Shown here: piece by piece, positions 25,901 through 37,048 of the stretch
Layout of the letters: every line of letters starts with the position of its first letter
How positions within the stretch are numbered: position 1 is the first letter of the stretch
DNA from: Lucifuga dentata
Taxonomy: Eukaryota > Chordata > Actinopteri > Ophidiiformes > Bythitidae
Reading direction: 5' to 3'
DNA length: 64,000 nt
Assembly: GCA_014773175.1 (NCBI GenBank)
Contig: VXCM01000046.1
Coordinates: forward strand, 310,001 to 374,000
Translations under genes and position numbers: made by a program
Notes under the pieces: generated by a model
Database searches by the model: none
What the model was told of the DNA's origin: nothing
What the model saw: only the letters and a program-made list of their open reading frames with translations

Positions 25901-28900
25901 TGTTTCAGCACCAATTTTGTAACAATATGAGCCAAACCTGATTGAGCCCTTGAAATAATTTAAAATAATTTAAGACAGAATATACAAATTGATATGATGA
26001 AAGTTTTGTTGTTTAATTATACCAAAATTTGTACAAAATATCTTCACTTACACTTTTACATCCTTGGTTGGCTTCCTGTTGTGTACCTTCTGCTGCCCTA
26101 GTGGAGGCTACCTTCTTACAGATGTATCCATACTCCCTCTCACACATGTGATCTGCCCACCGTCCATCCTGTATGAAAAACAGCAGAAACATAAGCACAA
26201 CTCAAATGGTCAAAATCATCATTCTAAGAGGACCATTTATGACTGGATAGGGATGGGTGTTACCTTGCCTCTGATGAGGACACAGTCCTCTTGGAGATTG
26301 GTAGCGTGAGATGGCTCATCGGTGAGCCACTGGGTGAAGGTAACCTGGGAACGATCAGACCATTCAAACAACAGCTGGTTCCTCTGATCATTCAAACCAA
26401 TCCAGACCACATCTGTCGGCACTGGGGGTTTAAAATGCACACAGAGATGTAATGTACTGATATAAAATCCAGGTAAAATCCACTGAATCAGAATGGAAAA
26501 TGATCGATTGATCACTAACAGTATCCAGTTTGAGATATAATGAAGTTCTGTTCTTCTATATTGTGTATGCTGGCCAGATCTCCTCCTTCTTTGTGGCAAG
26601 CAGCCAAAGCGTCTTTCCACATCTTTTTAGTCCGCTCCAGGTAGTAACAGTGACCTGCATACTGTACCCAGCGACGAGGACAGAAACTGGGCTGGTCTTT
26701 GCCTATGGACAGAAATCAAAACATAGCAAAAACAAGCTACTACGAAAGTGTATGATATCCTTTAATAAAGTGATGTAATTTGTATTGGTTGGGTACCGAT
26801 CAGTGGAGGTTTCAGATTGATGCTGTTTCCTTTGCGACAGATGTAACCAAGTTTTTTGGTGCAGACACTGCTCTCCCATTTCGAGGCTTTGCCAGCATTG
26901 AGGGTGGCACAGCTAGACCCGGGCTCTGATGAAGGATGACCTGTTGACATATACATTCATGTTTTCTTCATTTATATTGACTCCAACTCTAAAGCACGAT
27001 TAAGATCGCTTATATCAAACAGGACCAGTACTAGCATTTTGTGGGCCTTGTAGATTCTAAACTTAGGGCTCCTCAAATTTCTCTTAATTTCTGATCAGCG
27101 TCATGATTCTTGCCTAAAAGTTCCTAGATACACTGACCTGGTACAGTCTGTTATTAACAAATGTTTTTATTTCTAACACCATCAAAACATGTTTTTGGAT
27201 AACTAAACCAAATCCTTGGTAGGGCCCATCCTGACAGTTGAAGGACCTGAAGCAGCTTTTTATGTCATTTAATTTGTATGGCCAGATGTATTTCAATTAG
27301 TTTTCAATTTAATAATTTAAAGATCTTAGCATCGCTTCCATATCACATCAGGTGAAATTATATCATTACCTAATGTCTCAGTCTGCATGACTTTACTAAC
27401 CTGGAGCCCAGTTTAAGTATCTGAATGGGTTTCCATTGCTCCATTGCCATCCACTCTCAAAATCCAAGCTGTTCAATCCGATCCACAGAGACGTTCCCAA
27501 AGTACTGGTCAACCCTGTGCAAACAGCATGTGCATTATAAAGTGACTACTGCTCAGTAATAATTTTAGGATAATCAACGCTGTCTAGATTGAGCAGATGA
27601 AGTTGTACCTGAAATGTACGTCTGCTCGTGGAGCTCGATGATGCTGAGGAGGTCGGCTCCCTGCTGCTGGCAGCTCTTCCTGGCCTGGTGCCATGTCAAC
27701 ACTGACTGTGCATTCCTCTGGTATTGAACCCCTGTGACTGGATCCGTGTCCCAGCCTGAGGATGCTGAATAATGGCAATGAAGATGTGGAGCAATACAAA
27801 TTATTAGATTGGTAAAATTCAAAGGAAAGTTACTGTGCAAGTAATAGTTCTTACGCTAGTTATTGAAAGACGAAACAGTCTAAAAGCTGTGAATCAGTCT
27901 CATCTTGAAGATTTGTATGCCTGTGTTGTGTTTCACAAAAAGTATAATGACAGCAAGCTTGCTTTCTTTTCCTGTCCCTTTCCTGCCACAGTTTTAAGCA
28001 ACGTCAGGGGAAAGACAGCACTGTGAAAAGAGGAAAACAATGACAGTGCTGTGTTGACAACTCAAAAGAGAGGAAGTGGTAGCGTTGTTCTGCTGGGGGG
28101 GAGAAGGGGGTCAGAAACCAGACCTGGTCAGCCGTGACCTCTTCGGTGATAGCCCCAAGAGAAATGACAGAAAAACAAGATAATGAATTCTGGTCTTTCA
28201 CAAACCAGAACCTGACAAACCTGACTGGCCAAACTGACTGATATATTAAAGTCGCCTTACCTATGAGGATGCAAAGATTTCTTATCCTGACTTACATTTA
28301 GTGGGACAAAAGCCCCACTTCTTCTCTTTATTGTAATCTGTCACTGTGGCACACCAGAGCTGTCCATCTGAGCGTCCTTCTACTGTGCATTCAGCGTACC
28401 ACTTCTCCCCAAACTGAAAGGGGAACTGACACGGGCTTCCAAAGGCATTGCCCCCTGTTGTGAAAAGCTCTGAAGAAACATAAATCACATATTTAATCAA
28501 TTCATTCATTAGTTTTCTGCAGTTGTAAAAGTTGTAAACTACCGTTGATAAGCCTTCTGAAAAGAAGCACAATCCAGATTATGTACTAGGGGTCTTGTGT
28601 TTTGTGCACCCAGAATTCCTACCTTGATATCCCTTGGAGCAAATGTCATGTTGTGTGCCATAAATCCTCCAGCGACTCCAGAGTCCTGAACCCTTATAGA
28701 TCATGATGTTCCTCTCATTGCGGTTGCCCCAGTTGAAATGCAGGTCCTCATTCTTCAGGCCAAAGAGAGTCTCATTCTTGCACTGCCAATGCTGGAGTAT
28801 ACTCTTCTCATCGCAGGGGAAGAGAAGCACCTTCACCCAGTCTTTTATTTCTGTGGCCCCCAGGCAGAGCTTGAGGGACAGACTGAGGAGACGCGACTCT

Positions 28901-29177
28901 GAGGCCCAACGAAACTGCTGGTCCTTCGCACTAGGATTACAGATGGCCACAGTCACTGAGGTGGCACTCTCTACCTTTACGCACTTGTTGTGGTTCTCGT
29001 TGAAGATCAGGAAGGAGCTGCTGTCTGGAGCAGAAAAGAAAAGGTTCAGCGAGTGAAATATTACAATCTTATTCAAGCTGAATAAAAGAAAACTGTCTGA
29101 TACATACCTATATCAGCTGTAATGCAGATGACCTGCATAAGACAGAGGAGCACAGCAAAGGATGGACGTGGTAACAT
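19536..29177 (-). CDS. mrc1: Macrophage mannose receptor 1 (CD206-type), complete, 30 exons
   Basis: Thirty phase-consistent minus-strand exons run from ATG 29177 to TAG 19536 and predict about 1440 aa (human MRC1 is 1456 aa). Exons 1-15: 29108-29177, 28623-29024, 28296-28469, 27609-27764, 27401-27514, 26797-26940, 26520-26702, 26264-26421, 26052-26168, 25833-25948, 25541-25689, 25206-25405, 24980-25095, 24818-24899, 24581-24725. Exons 16-30: 24439-24477, 23835-23998, 23597-23661, 22918-23018, 22688-22827, 22369-22477, 22094-22266, 21482-21587, 21028-21260, 20764-20929, 20515-20667, 20321-20437, 20081-20245, 19941-19973, 19536-19835. Domain order is signal peptide, ricin-type cysteine-rich domain, fibronectin II, eight C-type lectin domains, TM and short tail. 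The family is an endocytic receptor of macrophages and endothelium for mannosylated and sulfated glycans and collagen. Most introns are phase 1, which fits modular exon shuffling. The last exon contains a 67-nt assembly duplication (see 19547-19679), not a real frameshift. Teleost a/b paralogue status cannot be decided here. Confidence 0.95.
19547..19679. other. Assembly artefact: 66-bp exact duplication around an N in mrc1 last exon
   Basis: 19547-19612 and 19614-19679 are identical and separated by a single N at 19613. One copy restores the mrc1 frame, so this is an uncollapsed contig overlap rather than a tandem duplication. Confidence 0.9.
20081..20667 (-). CDS. mrc1: mrc1 exons 26-28: C-type lectin domain 8
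   Basis: Exons 20515-20667, 20321-20437 and 20081-20245. Begins [12 protein letters not shown] as in human MRC1, then [43 protein letters not shown] and SYICKTPKG. All cysteines of the fold are present. Confidence 0.92.
20764..21260 (-). CDS. mrc1: mrc1 exons 24-25: C-type lectin domain 7
   Basis: Exons 21028-21260 and 20764-20929. Motifs are [51 protein letters not shown] and [10 protein letters not shown]. The exon-24 acceptor chosen (CCAAAG, exon from 21260) is the one that keeps frame. Confidence 0.9.
21482..22477 (-). CDS. mrc1: mrc1 exons 21-23: C-type lectin domain 6
   Basis: Exons 22369-22477, 22094-22266 and 21482-21587. Motifs are [50 protein letters not shown] and [10 protein letters not shown]. 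They align with the human block KNWQEARKAC ... AWTGLNDVNSEHTFLWTDG. Confidence 0.92.
22688..23998 (-). CDS. mrc1: mrc1 exons 17-20: C-type lectin domain 5
   Basis: Exons 23835-23998, 23597-23661, 22918-23018 and 22688-22827, after the small linker exon 16 (24439-24477). EPN ([12 protein letters not shown]) and WND (GYWNDINCG) are both kept, nearly as in human CTLD5. The exon 17 donor appears to be GC (CAG|GCAAGA at 23834-23833). A GT 12 nt further in (23822-23821) would instead add four residues. Exon 20 also carries the linker and start of domain 6. Confidence 0.9.
23052..23567. mobile_element. TTAA element copy C, filling an mrc1 intron
   Basis: It occupies most of the 578-bp intron between mrc1 exons 18 and 19 (23019-23596). 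Blocks such as AACCGTATTTTAG, TCAAAATCAAATGTTC, ATACACCCACCTTAAAATT and CCAATGGTTGTCTGGAAGG match copy D at 46.2 kb in the same orientation. Ends are degraded, but TTAA occurs at both limits. Confidence 0.7.
24131..24415. repeat. Possible retroelement-derived segment in mrc1 intron
   Basis: A pyrimidine-rich stretch ending CTACAAAGCGCTTTGAGACA, which resembles the 3' tail of fish L2/SINE elements. It inflates the intron between exons 16 and 17 and creates several meaningless open frames. Family not assigned. Confidence 0.35.
24581..25095 (-). CDS. mrc1: mrc1 exons 13-15: C-type lectin domain 4 (sugar-binding)
   Basis: Exons 24980-25095, 24818-24899 and 24581-24725. The calcium/mannose site is preserved: EPN in [13 protein letters not shown] and the WND in [17 protein letters not shown]. 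In mammals CTLD4 is the main mannose/GlcNAc/fucose-binding domain, so Ca2+-dependent mannose binding is expected. Confidence 0.93.
25206..25948 (-). CDS. mrc1: mrc1 exons 10-12: C-type lectin domain 3 and start of domain 4
   Basis: Exons 25833-25948, 25541-25689 and 25206-25405. Motifs include [40 protein letters not shown] and [20 protein letters not shown]. Exon 12 then runs through a P/T-rich linker into [17 protein letters not shown], the beginning of CTLD4. Confidence 0.92.
26052..26702 (-). CDS. mrc1: mrc1 exons 7-9: C-type lectin domain 2
   Basis: Exons 26520-26702, 26264-26421 and 26052-26168. Visible motifs are [47 protein letters not shown] and [18 protein letters not shown], which follow human CTLD2 block by block. 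Confidence 0.92.
26797..27764 (-). CDS. mrc1: mrc1 exons 4-6: C-type lectin domain 1
   Basis: Exons 27609-27764, 27401-27514 and 26797-26940. Signature stretches are [40 protein letters not shown] and [19 protein letters not shown]. The first stretch is nearly identical to human MRC1 CTLD1. The domain has no EPN/WND sugar-binding pair, as in mammals. Confidence 0.92.
28296..28469 (-). CDS. mrc1: mrc1 exon 3: fibronectin type II domain
   Basis: A single exon codes the FNII fold: [19 protein letters not shown], then [19 protein letters not shown]. It has the four cysteines and the PF-FxxxxY-C pattern of collagen-binding FNII modules. Phase 1 at both ends. Confidence 0.93.
28623..29177 (-). CDS. 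mrc1: mrc1 exons 1-2: signal peptide and cysteine-rich (ricin B-like) domain
   Basis: Exon 1 encodes [20 protein letters not shown], a hydrophobic signal peptide, and ends in phase 1. Exon 2 (28623-29024, 134 codons) begins [15 protein letters not shown] and has the spaced cysteines and repeated W/Q motifs ([25 protein letters not shown]) of the R-type lectin domain that binds sulfated GalNAc in mammals. Both exons are intact. Confidence 0.93.
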
Positions 29178-31848
29178 TACCCTCGGTGTATATTTGCTAT
29201 CACAGGTAGATGAGGCTGGAAGAGAGTTGTCCTGTCAGGAGAAGGGGTTCTTACTGTGTGCTAAGATGTGTGACATTGAGTAACAATGAGCCACAGACAT
29301 GCTGCTTTCCTCCCTTAATCTCACTGATGAATATCCTGTCACATGGGTAGGTAAAGTTGGTCAAACAGCAATTTCCATGAGCTTCCATAGAACTGAAGGC
29401 AGAGGACAGGAAGGCAGGAAATGGGAATCTCATTCCAATATTTCACAGAGAGAGAGAGTCAAAGTCAACAATAACAGCTTTAAAATACTCATCATAGTGT
29501 CTTCTGATCACCTAAAAAGCAGTTGGATAGGTTAATATTTTATTTCTAATAAATCAAAAATAAAAGAGCAACCGGATGATGAATTTTGGGAATTTATTAA
29601 AGTGTTTGATTAGCAGACGATGCTTGCTTTTTTTTTTTTTTTTTTTTGAGGTTCAGAACGTGGCTTTTAGTTGATATTTTTGATTTATTAGTAATAGTTC
29701 TTCAGTCTGTGACTAATAGAGGTGGGAAGCAACTAAGTATTTTTAATTTATAGTTTATTTCATTGGGGAAATATACTTTTTACTCCACTGCAGTTATCTG
29801 ACAGCATTGTAAGTATTGCTTTTGTAATACTTTTTGGATGAAAATCTTCAGGATCTGGGAATTTGCATAATTTGTAACATCTCAAATATGTACCAGATAC
29901 ATGTCAATACCTCAGTAATTTCCTCAGTAATACCTCTCCTTATAATAGGTACTTTTACTTTTGATACTATAAATTGCACTGCTATATACTGTAGAATTTT
30001 GAATGCAGGACTCTATGACAAGCAAAGAGTAGTAATGGGGTATTTTTTCCATTGTGATATTACTTCTTTCTGTAAAGGATTTGAGCACTTCATTCAGCAA
30101 GAGGATTTAAGTCTGACTTTTGGTAACTGCAAGATTCTTGAGTATCAGTTGTGTCAGTTTTGTAATTATTGCACCAGAATTAATGAGGGTTTACTGCATA
30201 AAAGAGGCTTGCAGCACTAGAATGAGTGATTTTTTTCAATGGGTTTTTATCTGTGAAGCTTGTGATGGTACACAGGTCAAAAGAAAGAGAGGACAGGAGG
30301 AAATCCTGCTTCCTATTAGGGGAAATGACTGGAGATCAGACCTCATCTGCCTCATAAAGCTACCATGAGACAAGTTGGCATGTACCAGTTGTTGCAGATA
30401 TATGATTGTACAGTAAATGTTATAAATTCTAATGATTAACAACAATCTGTATGAGGACTTATGAACTTCAATGAACAATCAGGCTGTATGCACGCACTTT
30501 GTACTGCCAGAAATTAAAAAGAAGAAAATAGAGTGGCAATATTTTATTATCCCCAATGGGAAATAATCTTTTCCATACTGAGAGGTCAGTGGTTATGTTT
30601 CAGGGTAAGATGTATGGCCAGGGATTGACTTTCTTGCTCAATGGCACTTCAGCAAGACTGGTGCTAGGTGGCAAAAAGGCCTGCACAAATCAAAACATAT
30701 TTGTGGGCTTATTGCATGGTTTAATATAATCATTTTACTTTTCTGTTTATGTTTTACTTGCTTTGTATTTGATTAATGTGAAAAATTATGGAATAGACAA
30801 GGCTACTTTAACAATTAAAAGACATAAGGTGCAAAGACACATTATTTATTATTAATAAATCAGAGCTAAAGGAATACTGACTGATATGAACGGGGTGGAA
30901 GTAGAAAATAGAAATGAAGCTGTGGAACAGCTTTGGTGATCGCTTACAAAAGAGATCTGTTGAGGTCTGCTCCTCTGTGAAAGCATTATTCCACCTCCAG
31001 TGGACCAACAAACGCCCACGTCAGCCTGAGGCTTCTCGCCACTTAAATGTTTTCTACAGCTTTCAGGGTAAAAAGAGATTGGATCAATAATAAATCAACA
31101 GTTACAGCAACATAAATTTTCTTTTACTAATTAGAGACTGATGCTCAACTGTTGCTTAATAAGCGTATCTTAAACATTCATAAGTCTTCTGCTTTTTGTA
31201 TATTACAATGTGTTACTGCACATTCTAATTTAAATTCCGTTGGACTCAAAATTACCGAACTCCAGCCTCTCTGACACAATCCCAATAAACACTGACAAGA
31301 ATATTTTCCATAAAATCACAAGACAATTTTTTCTGGGAAGACAAATTCATGAATTTCTATATTTTCCTTCTCAAGATTATATTTGAATGGACATTAAAAT
31401 GATCAAATACAGAAAATGTGCATTTATTTCCATTTCTGGGTATTCTATACATGCTAAATCACACATACTAACTTTAAATCATATATTTTTGACTTTTATT
31501 CCTTAATAGTTTTACCAAAATAAATTCATCAATAGTACAAACTCACACTTTGTGAATATAACTTAAAGAAAACCCTAAAATAACAACATACATTTATTCT
31601 TTACATATTCACAGCACTTAACATTATTTTTAAAAATCTGATATAAACTTTTACAAAGTGACATCACAGGTACATTCTCAAAGTGCCATCTTGGTGAGGG
31701 TACATGTTTACAGAGTAAAAAAAAAAAAAAAATTTANAAAAAAAAAAAAAAAATTTGAACAACAAGGCAATGAACACAACACATAGTTATGTGATAGTTA
31801 ATGTACCTTATGGAAATAAAATATAGAGCTCTTTTTTGAAGGGTTGGT
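29178..31848. other. Intergenic region between mrc1 5' end and tmem236 3' end
   Basis: No exon was recognised. The mrc1 promoter should lie just right of 29177. Around 29725-30010 there is a run resembling a widespread fish dispersed repeat (TACTTTTTACTCCACTGCAG followed by TATCTGACAGCATTG). The interval 31500-31848 is probably tmem236 3' UTR and contains a poly-A run with an N at 31737. Confidence 0.45.
29725..30010. repeat. Dispersed fish repeat, degraded
   Basis: GTGGGAAGCAACTAAGTATT and TACTTTTTACTCCACTGCAG with TATCTGACAG match, by recall, the right portion of a common fish repeat made of aAGTAcTTtTACTT-like words. A related left portion is seen near 50.8 kb. Boundaries are approximate. 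Confidence 0.4.
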
Positions 31849-34469
31849 CTAAAAGAACATCCTCTCTGTGTTAAAGACCCTCAGCTTGGTCATGAAGTTA
31901 AAATAGACAAAGGCCAGACAGACTAGAAGGTTCTTTATCAGGTAAAGGATGGGTGTGACAAAGCCAAAGAAGGTGATGAGGCCAACACGCACAAAGAAGA
32001 AGGGCAAGTCCTGCAGGGCCACTCCTAGTGAGGAAAGCAGGGGACTGTGTGGCATCACCACCACACGCAGGCAAGACAGGTAGCTGAAGATATAGATGGG
32101 GAACACCCAGCCTGAGAAGTAGACTAGGGGATGTCCTGCCACTCTCACCATCTCCACCGTATCCATCCAGAACATAAAGCCGTCCACAAACACTTCAGCT
32201 CGGGCATCACTGGCACACAGGAAACGCAGAGGACCCGTGTAGGTGTATGGAGACATGGGGTAAGTTGTGGTGCTCATAGATTGTGAGTTCAGCCCAGAGA
32301 TGCTAAATGGTCTCCCGGGGACCGTCCCATTGGTCTCTGGTTGAGCCCCTGCCCCGTTCTGGATCCTGTTGTTGATCTGGCCTGCTGCAGGTGGAACAGG
32401 AGTGGCCACAGCTTGCCTGGGCACAGCTGACCCCAGCACAGCAGGTGTGATAGGTGTTACTGGTGTTACTGGTTCCACATGTGTGAGGACAGTAGAGGGG
32501 ATGTCAGCATCTCTCTCCATTCCATTAGCTGGAAAGGCAGCATTCTTAATCATTATTCTGCCACAAGAATGGTTGGAAAAAAAAACATCATAGAGCTTTC
32601 TGTGATCCTTAAACTGCAATGATTAATGAGCCACAACATCATGATACAGCTCAAATTAAAATTCCTGAATGGGCTTGATTTTCAGAAATAATTCCAAGAA
32701 ATTCAGGGATTTACTCAAAACTGACATTGCATTTCTTTAGGAAAACACTGCAGCAGTTCTGTCAATTCAGCATTCTGGGAAGAGAAGCAAGCTGGGCTTA
32801 CAAATTTCCTGCTCATTTCCTCAGCTGCATCAGTATTTTTCAAGTCAACTTTGGGCACAAACCCAAAGAACAAAGTCAAAAGCTTTGAGTAAATGAAGCA
32901 AAAAATGATTGGCTGGATCTACAGGGTACAGATTTACAAGCACCTGCAGTCAAAAGTTGGTATTCACTATAGAATTTGGCAGAGGAAAGTTTGGGGTCAT
33001 ACTGTTTGTAGAATGTGTTGTGTAACGTGTTCTGAAAGCAGCGCTCACCCTGTCCAGTCAGTCTGCACTGCCGTATCCTTTCTACGATGTCAATACAGAC
33101 AAGAGAGAAGAGGACTAATGACACAGGAAGCTCTGTGAACGTATCGTGCTTCATGTTGTTATTTACTTGTACCTGTGGTGGGCAAACAATCAGGAAAATC
33201 ATCATTTTCACAGGAATTAGAAGACTTCAGTTTATCTAAGCAATCGTGCACTTTAGCACCAAGCATGTACATGATGTAGTCTACATTTCTGATCTGCTCT
33301 GGCACTGGGTTTGTAGGCTAAATCACTTGCAGCTCTGGTATTTGCTTGAGTCAGGACTTTGTTCTGTGTCCAACAGGACACAGAACAAAGGAGAATAGGA
33401 GGTCATCTAGGCAAAATTTATGGCTCTTATGTAAAAGACACCAGATAACATAGGCCAAAGGTCAGCTCAGGCTTTAGAAAGTGCTGCATAAAACAGCAAA
33501 TACGACCTGGGCTTGAGCCAGGGAGGAAGTGAAAATGTGCCTGATGGACAGATGATTTGACAAGGGCCGCTTGGACAGGAAGAGGAACCAAGCTGCTTAT
33601 CAGTAGCTCCTTATCCATAAGGATGGATATTCCTCCCCTGAGAACCATAGGGTTCCTCACCAGTCATCACCTTTGTTCCACTCAGAGGCCTCACACTGTG
33701 ATACTACTCACCTAAAACAATTCCTAAATGCCTTGGTATTGTTAAGTTCTATCTGGATGTTTTTGACAGTTCCACATAACTTGTTTGGGTTAAGATACAT
33801 AAAACATAAAGGAACTACAATTTTTGGGTAAATCTTGTAAGGCCAGATATAAAGTGTATTATGTGTATTACCTCTGAGCTGGCGATGAGAAAAGCAAAGC
33901 TGGGTAATGTGGAGAGGATCACATATACGAGGGTCACAGGCCTCCTGATGCAAAGAGGAAGAAAAAGAGGAAAAGTTTAAGGAAAGAGGAGTTCCAGGAG
34001 TTGTTAAATCATGGTATGCACCAGCTATATGCAGCTAAAGACCTCTTCAGACCCAGACCAGGTCTCAATCTACAGATGACCTCACTGGTCAGTAGTGACA
34101 GGTTCAGCATCAGCACAGCTAAGAATAGTGTTGGACCTCCCAGGCTGGCTCCTTATGCTCCTGACATCAGAAAGACAGGAGAAACTGAGAAACTCATCAC
34201 TTCTTCCTGCCAATGAAGAGCTTCTTCTTCATGAAGACCATGTACTTCAGGGGTACCCAGATCAGCAGGGCAGTGGAGGTGACATAGGCAACAGAGGAGG
34301 CTACGATCAACCAGTAGGCTGTGCTGCCATCACCAGGGGGCTGTGCTGAAGTTTTGACCTTTGCCACAATGACAGCGAACCTCTGCATGACGATGAAGAG
34401 TGGCACACACAGGCCTGCAAACTGTAGCACCTCACACACAGCAAACTTCAGCATGCTCCCCGAGCCCAT
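31849..34469 (-). CDS. tmem236: Transmembrane protein 236, complete
   Basis: Four exons: 34201-34469, 33872-33944, 33049-33172 and 31849-32528, all phase-consistent, 381 aa. Start MGSGSMLKFAVCEVLQF matches human TMEM236 (MASGRLIKFVVFELLEF). Predicted helices are FAGLCVPLFIVMQ, YWLIVASSVAYVTSTALLIW, then the exon-2 helix (LVYVILSTLPSFAFLI), LPVSLVLFSLVCIDIVERI, and after a long hydrophilic loop the C-terminal block with MDTVEMVRVAGHPLVY, ALQDLPFFFVRVGLI and VYFNFMTKLRVF. The loop is P/T/V-rich (EPVTPVTPITPAV). Function is unknown in any species; the family is a multipass membrane protein. It sits upstream of mrc1 in the same orientation, as in mammals. The exon-4 acceptor at 32529-32530 was chosen because other upstream AGs give an immediate stop in phase 1. 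Confidence 0.9.
33357..33390. repeat. Perfect 15-bp inverted repeat with 4-nt loop
   Basis: CTTTGTTCTGTGTCC - AACA - GGACACAGAACAAAG in the intron between tmem236 exons 2 and 3. All 15 pairs match. Function unknown. Confidence 0.85.
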
Positions 34470-36427
34470 GCTGCGGCAGCCCCTGAGCTCGGGCAATCAA
34501 AAAACAAAATAGACGCGATGGAGATGGGGGGCTGCTGTCCCTGTGAGGGCTGTTCAGGCCTCGGACCAGCTCATTGTCTGCCTCCACTAGCATTTTCCAC
34601 ACACCATAGCCCCGGCTCTCTGCTCAACCAACTGCTTACACTGCACTCAGTATTGTATACTTTGGTGTGACTGTGACATGACTGACCCTTTACTCTTATT
34701 ATACAGGATACAAACAAAATTTGTCTAGTGGTGAAGGATGTGTATGTACTGTGGGCATTAAAGGGATGATTTAAGTGCCAAAAATGGCACTTAAATCAAT
34801 AGCAGATTAAGTAGTTTGGATGTTTTTGAAACTGAAATTGCAAATGAAAATGATAGATCAGTGATCAATGATAGATGTAATAGGTTAGTCCCGAAAGTAG
34901 GAAACTTCAGGGATCTTTACAATACAAATAAGTAAAACATCCCATTCAAGGAGGGCAAGTGGCTGAAAATCAAATTATGAATTGCATCTCCACCCACGTT
35001 CATACATCACCATCTAGTGGCAAAATGTATCAAGTGTTCCATGTTGGTAGCTGCTGTAGCTACAGAGGGATGTGATGAATATCAATTTCTGTGCAATATA
35101 TTCATCTCTGGAATATACATGAATTAATTGAGTGCTTGAAGAGAATGTCATTGATGTGCCTCCAGATACAGGTGCTGGTGCCCTGAATGTAAGAACACAA
35201 GACTCAAAGTAACTACAAAATCATCTGAAATGGTGAATAACATAGGTTTTATCAATGGTTTCTGCAGCTCATTCACCATTTAGACAACTTATATTTCTGA
35301 TCCCATATGTTTATACAACTCAAGCTAATGATAAAGTGCAAATGTGCTGCTAACTTGTTTAGTCTGGAGCCCAAAAACTGAAACAGTTGGTCATTGTGCA
35401 GTCACCAACCTCAGACACCCGAACACTTGATCAAGTAACTGGATCAGGATTAGTTGATCTGCACTATATTTGGTGCTGTCTTTAGTTTACACACATTTCT
35501 ACTGGACACCACGAGAAGAGCTAATTTTAGATTCTGCATTGATGCAGTTTCTCAGGCAGTGCCTCCATGAGGGCAGAACTCAGTCTTGCACAGATTAATA
35601 CTTGAACATGAATTAGACACTTTACTTTATGCCTGGAGCTCTTTACCAGAAACACAGCTACTCTAACCAGTCATATAACACTGGGTTTGTAGGCCTTCAA
35701 AACATGAGACACCTACAACCACCATAGCAAAGATCCATGAAGTGTTTGATAAAGAGAATAATTTTCAGTTATGGTCAGAGGGCAGGATTTATGGATGGTA
35801 ATGCTCCAGTTAGATAGAAAACACTGGGTTGGATCAAGGGGCTGGAATTTGATTTGTCTAACAAATGAGGGACTGCTAAAGCTGTATCTATGAGCCTTGA
35901 AGAGAAAGACTCATGAACTCAAGAAAACTCAGGTTCAGCTCTCCTGAATCAACACAACACAACATGTTATCAGTAACAAGTATGCAAGTAGTAGCTTAAA
36001 GGATCATACCGGCCATTTTGCATGGTTGAGCCTAATATATTCAATTTTCATTAACATAAGGTTATTGACAATCATTTCCCAAAGCATAATACTGGAACGG
36101 TGAATTAATTTTTTTTCCCCCTACCTTCCAGACAGCCCATTGGTTTCAGTTCATTCTGGTATACACTATTAAAATCAACTTGTTGATACTTGAAACAATC
36201 CATCACTGTGAAGAAGACATATATTCAGGTTTTATTTTTTTCCCGAAACTACTAAATTACACCATTTTAGCGTTTAAGCGCAATGAAAAGCCTGGAGTGA
36301 TCTGAAAATGCTTCCCAGTGGTGCATTCAAGTGCTGAAGAACTGACAACAGGAAGCATTTTCAGATCATTCCGTGCTTTTTATTGCACTTAAACGCTAAA
36401 ATGATGTAACTTCGAAAAAAAAATAAC

Positions 36428-36562
36428 CTTGTTCGTGATGATGGATTGCCTATCCCAAGAACTTTTCAAGTATCAACAAGTTGATTTTAATAGANCTTGT
36501 TCGTGATGATGGATTGCCTATCCCAAGAACTTTTCAAGTATCAACAAGTTGATTTTAATAGA
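36428..36562. other. Assembly artefact: 67-bp exact duplication around an N
   Basis: 36428-36494 repeats as 36496-36562 with a single N at 36495, inside the TTAA element. Confidence 0.85.
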
Positions 36563-36652
36563 ATGAAGTGAAACCAATGGCGGTCTGGAAGGTAGGAATT
36601 TTTTAAATTCACCCTTTCAGCAGTATGCTTTGGGAAATGATTGCCAGCTCGT

Positions 36653-36779
36653 TACATGTATGAAAATTGAATATATTAGACTCAAACATGCAAAATGGCC
36701 GGTATGGTCCTTTAANTACATGTATGAAAATTGAATATATTAGACTCAAACATGCAAAATGGCCGGTATGGTCCTTTAA
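36653..36779. other. Assembly artefact: 63-bp exact duplication around an N
   Basis: 36653-36715 repeats as 36717-36779 with a single N at 36716, at the right end of the TTAA element. Confidence 0.85.
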
Positions 36780-37048
36780 GGAAAAAGGGGCCCTGAGTCA
36801 TTTTATATCAGGGGCCCACTTTTCCCACGGCCCTGTTTGTAAATAAGTAGGCAGCAGTTTTGATATCCAGCTACAGTCGCTGTTACTTTAGGTGTATAAG
36901 AACTGACCCACCGGCAGGCCACGCACTTGTTGCAGCAATAGTCCCGCGAGAGAGGAGCGCCGTGGGCGGATAGATGGATGGATGACCCCGCTGCTCCCCT
37001 CCCAGCTGTCAGCTCCCTTCCTGACCCCCCCACCCTGCCCCCGGTACC

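Larger units (their letters stand above)
35996..36779. mobile_element. TTAA element copy D' (long foldback form) upstream of hacd1
   Basis: Left end TTAAAGGATCATACCGGCC; right end the inverse, GGCCGGTATGGTCCTTTAA. Both arms are largely inverse copies of each other over about 300 bp (for example ATTAAAATCAACTTGTTGAT on the left and ATCAACAAGTTGATTTTAAT on the right). A central hairpin is formed by TGATCTGAAAATGCTTCC and GGAAGCATTTTCAGATCA. No transposase frame. Two assembly duplications inside it (67 and 63 bp) inflate its length. Confidence 0.85.
34470..37048. promoter_or_regulatory. Bidirectional intergenic region between tmem236 and hacd1
   Basis: The two genes are divergent, so both promoters should lie here. 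36900-37048 is GC-rich with GGGCGG near 36965 and is the probable hacd1 5' UTR/promoter. 34500-34640 is the tmem236 side. A TTAA element occupies 35996-36779. No stam exon (between these genes in human) was seen. Confidence 0.45.

Noticed and set aside
32529..32619. Upstream extension of tmem236 exon 4 to 32619
   Set aside because: The frame is open, but acceptors there do not match the phase-1 donor of exon 3 and give an immediate stop.
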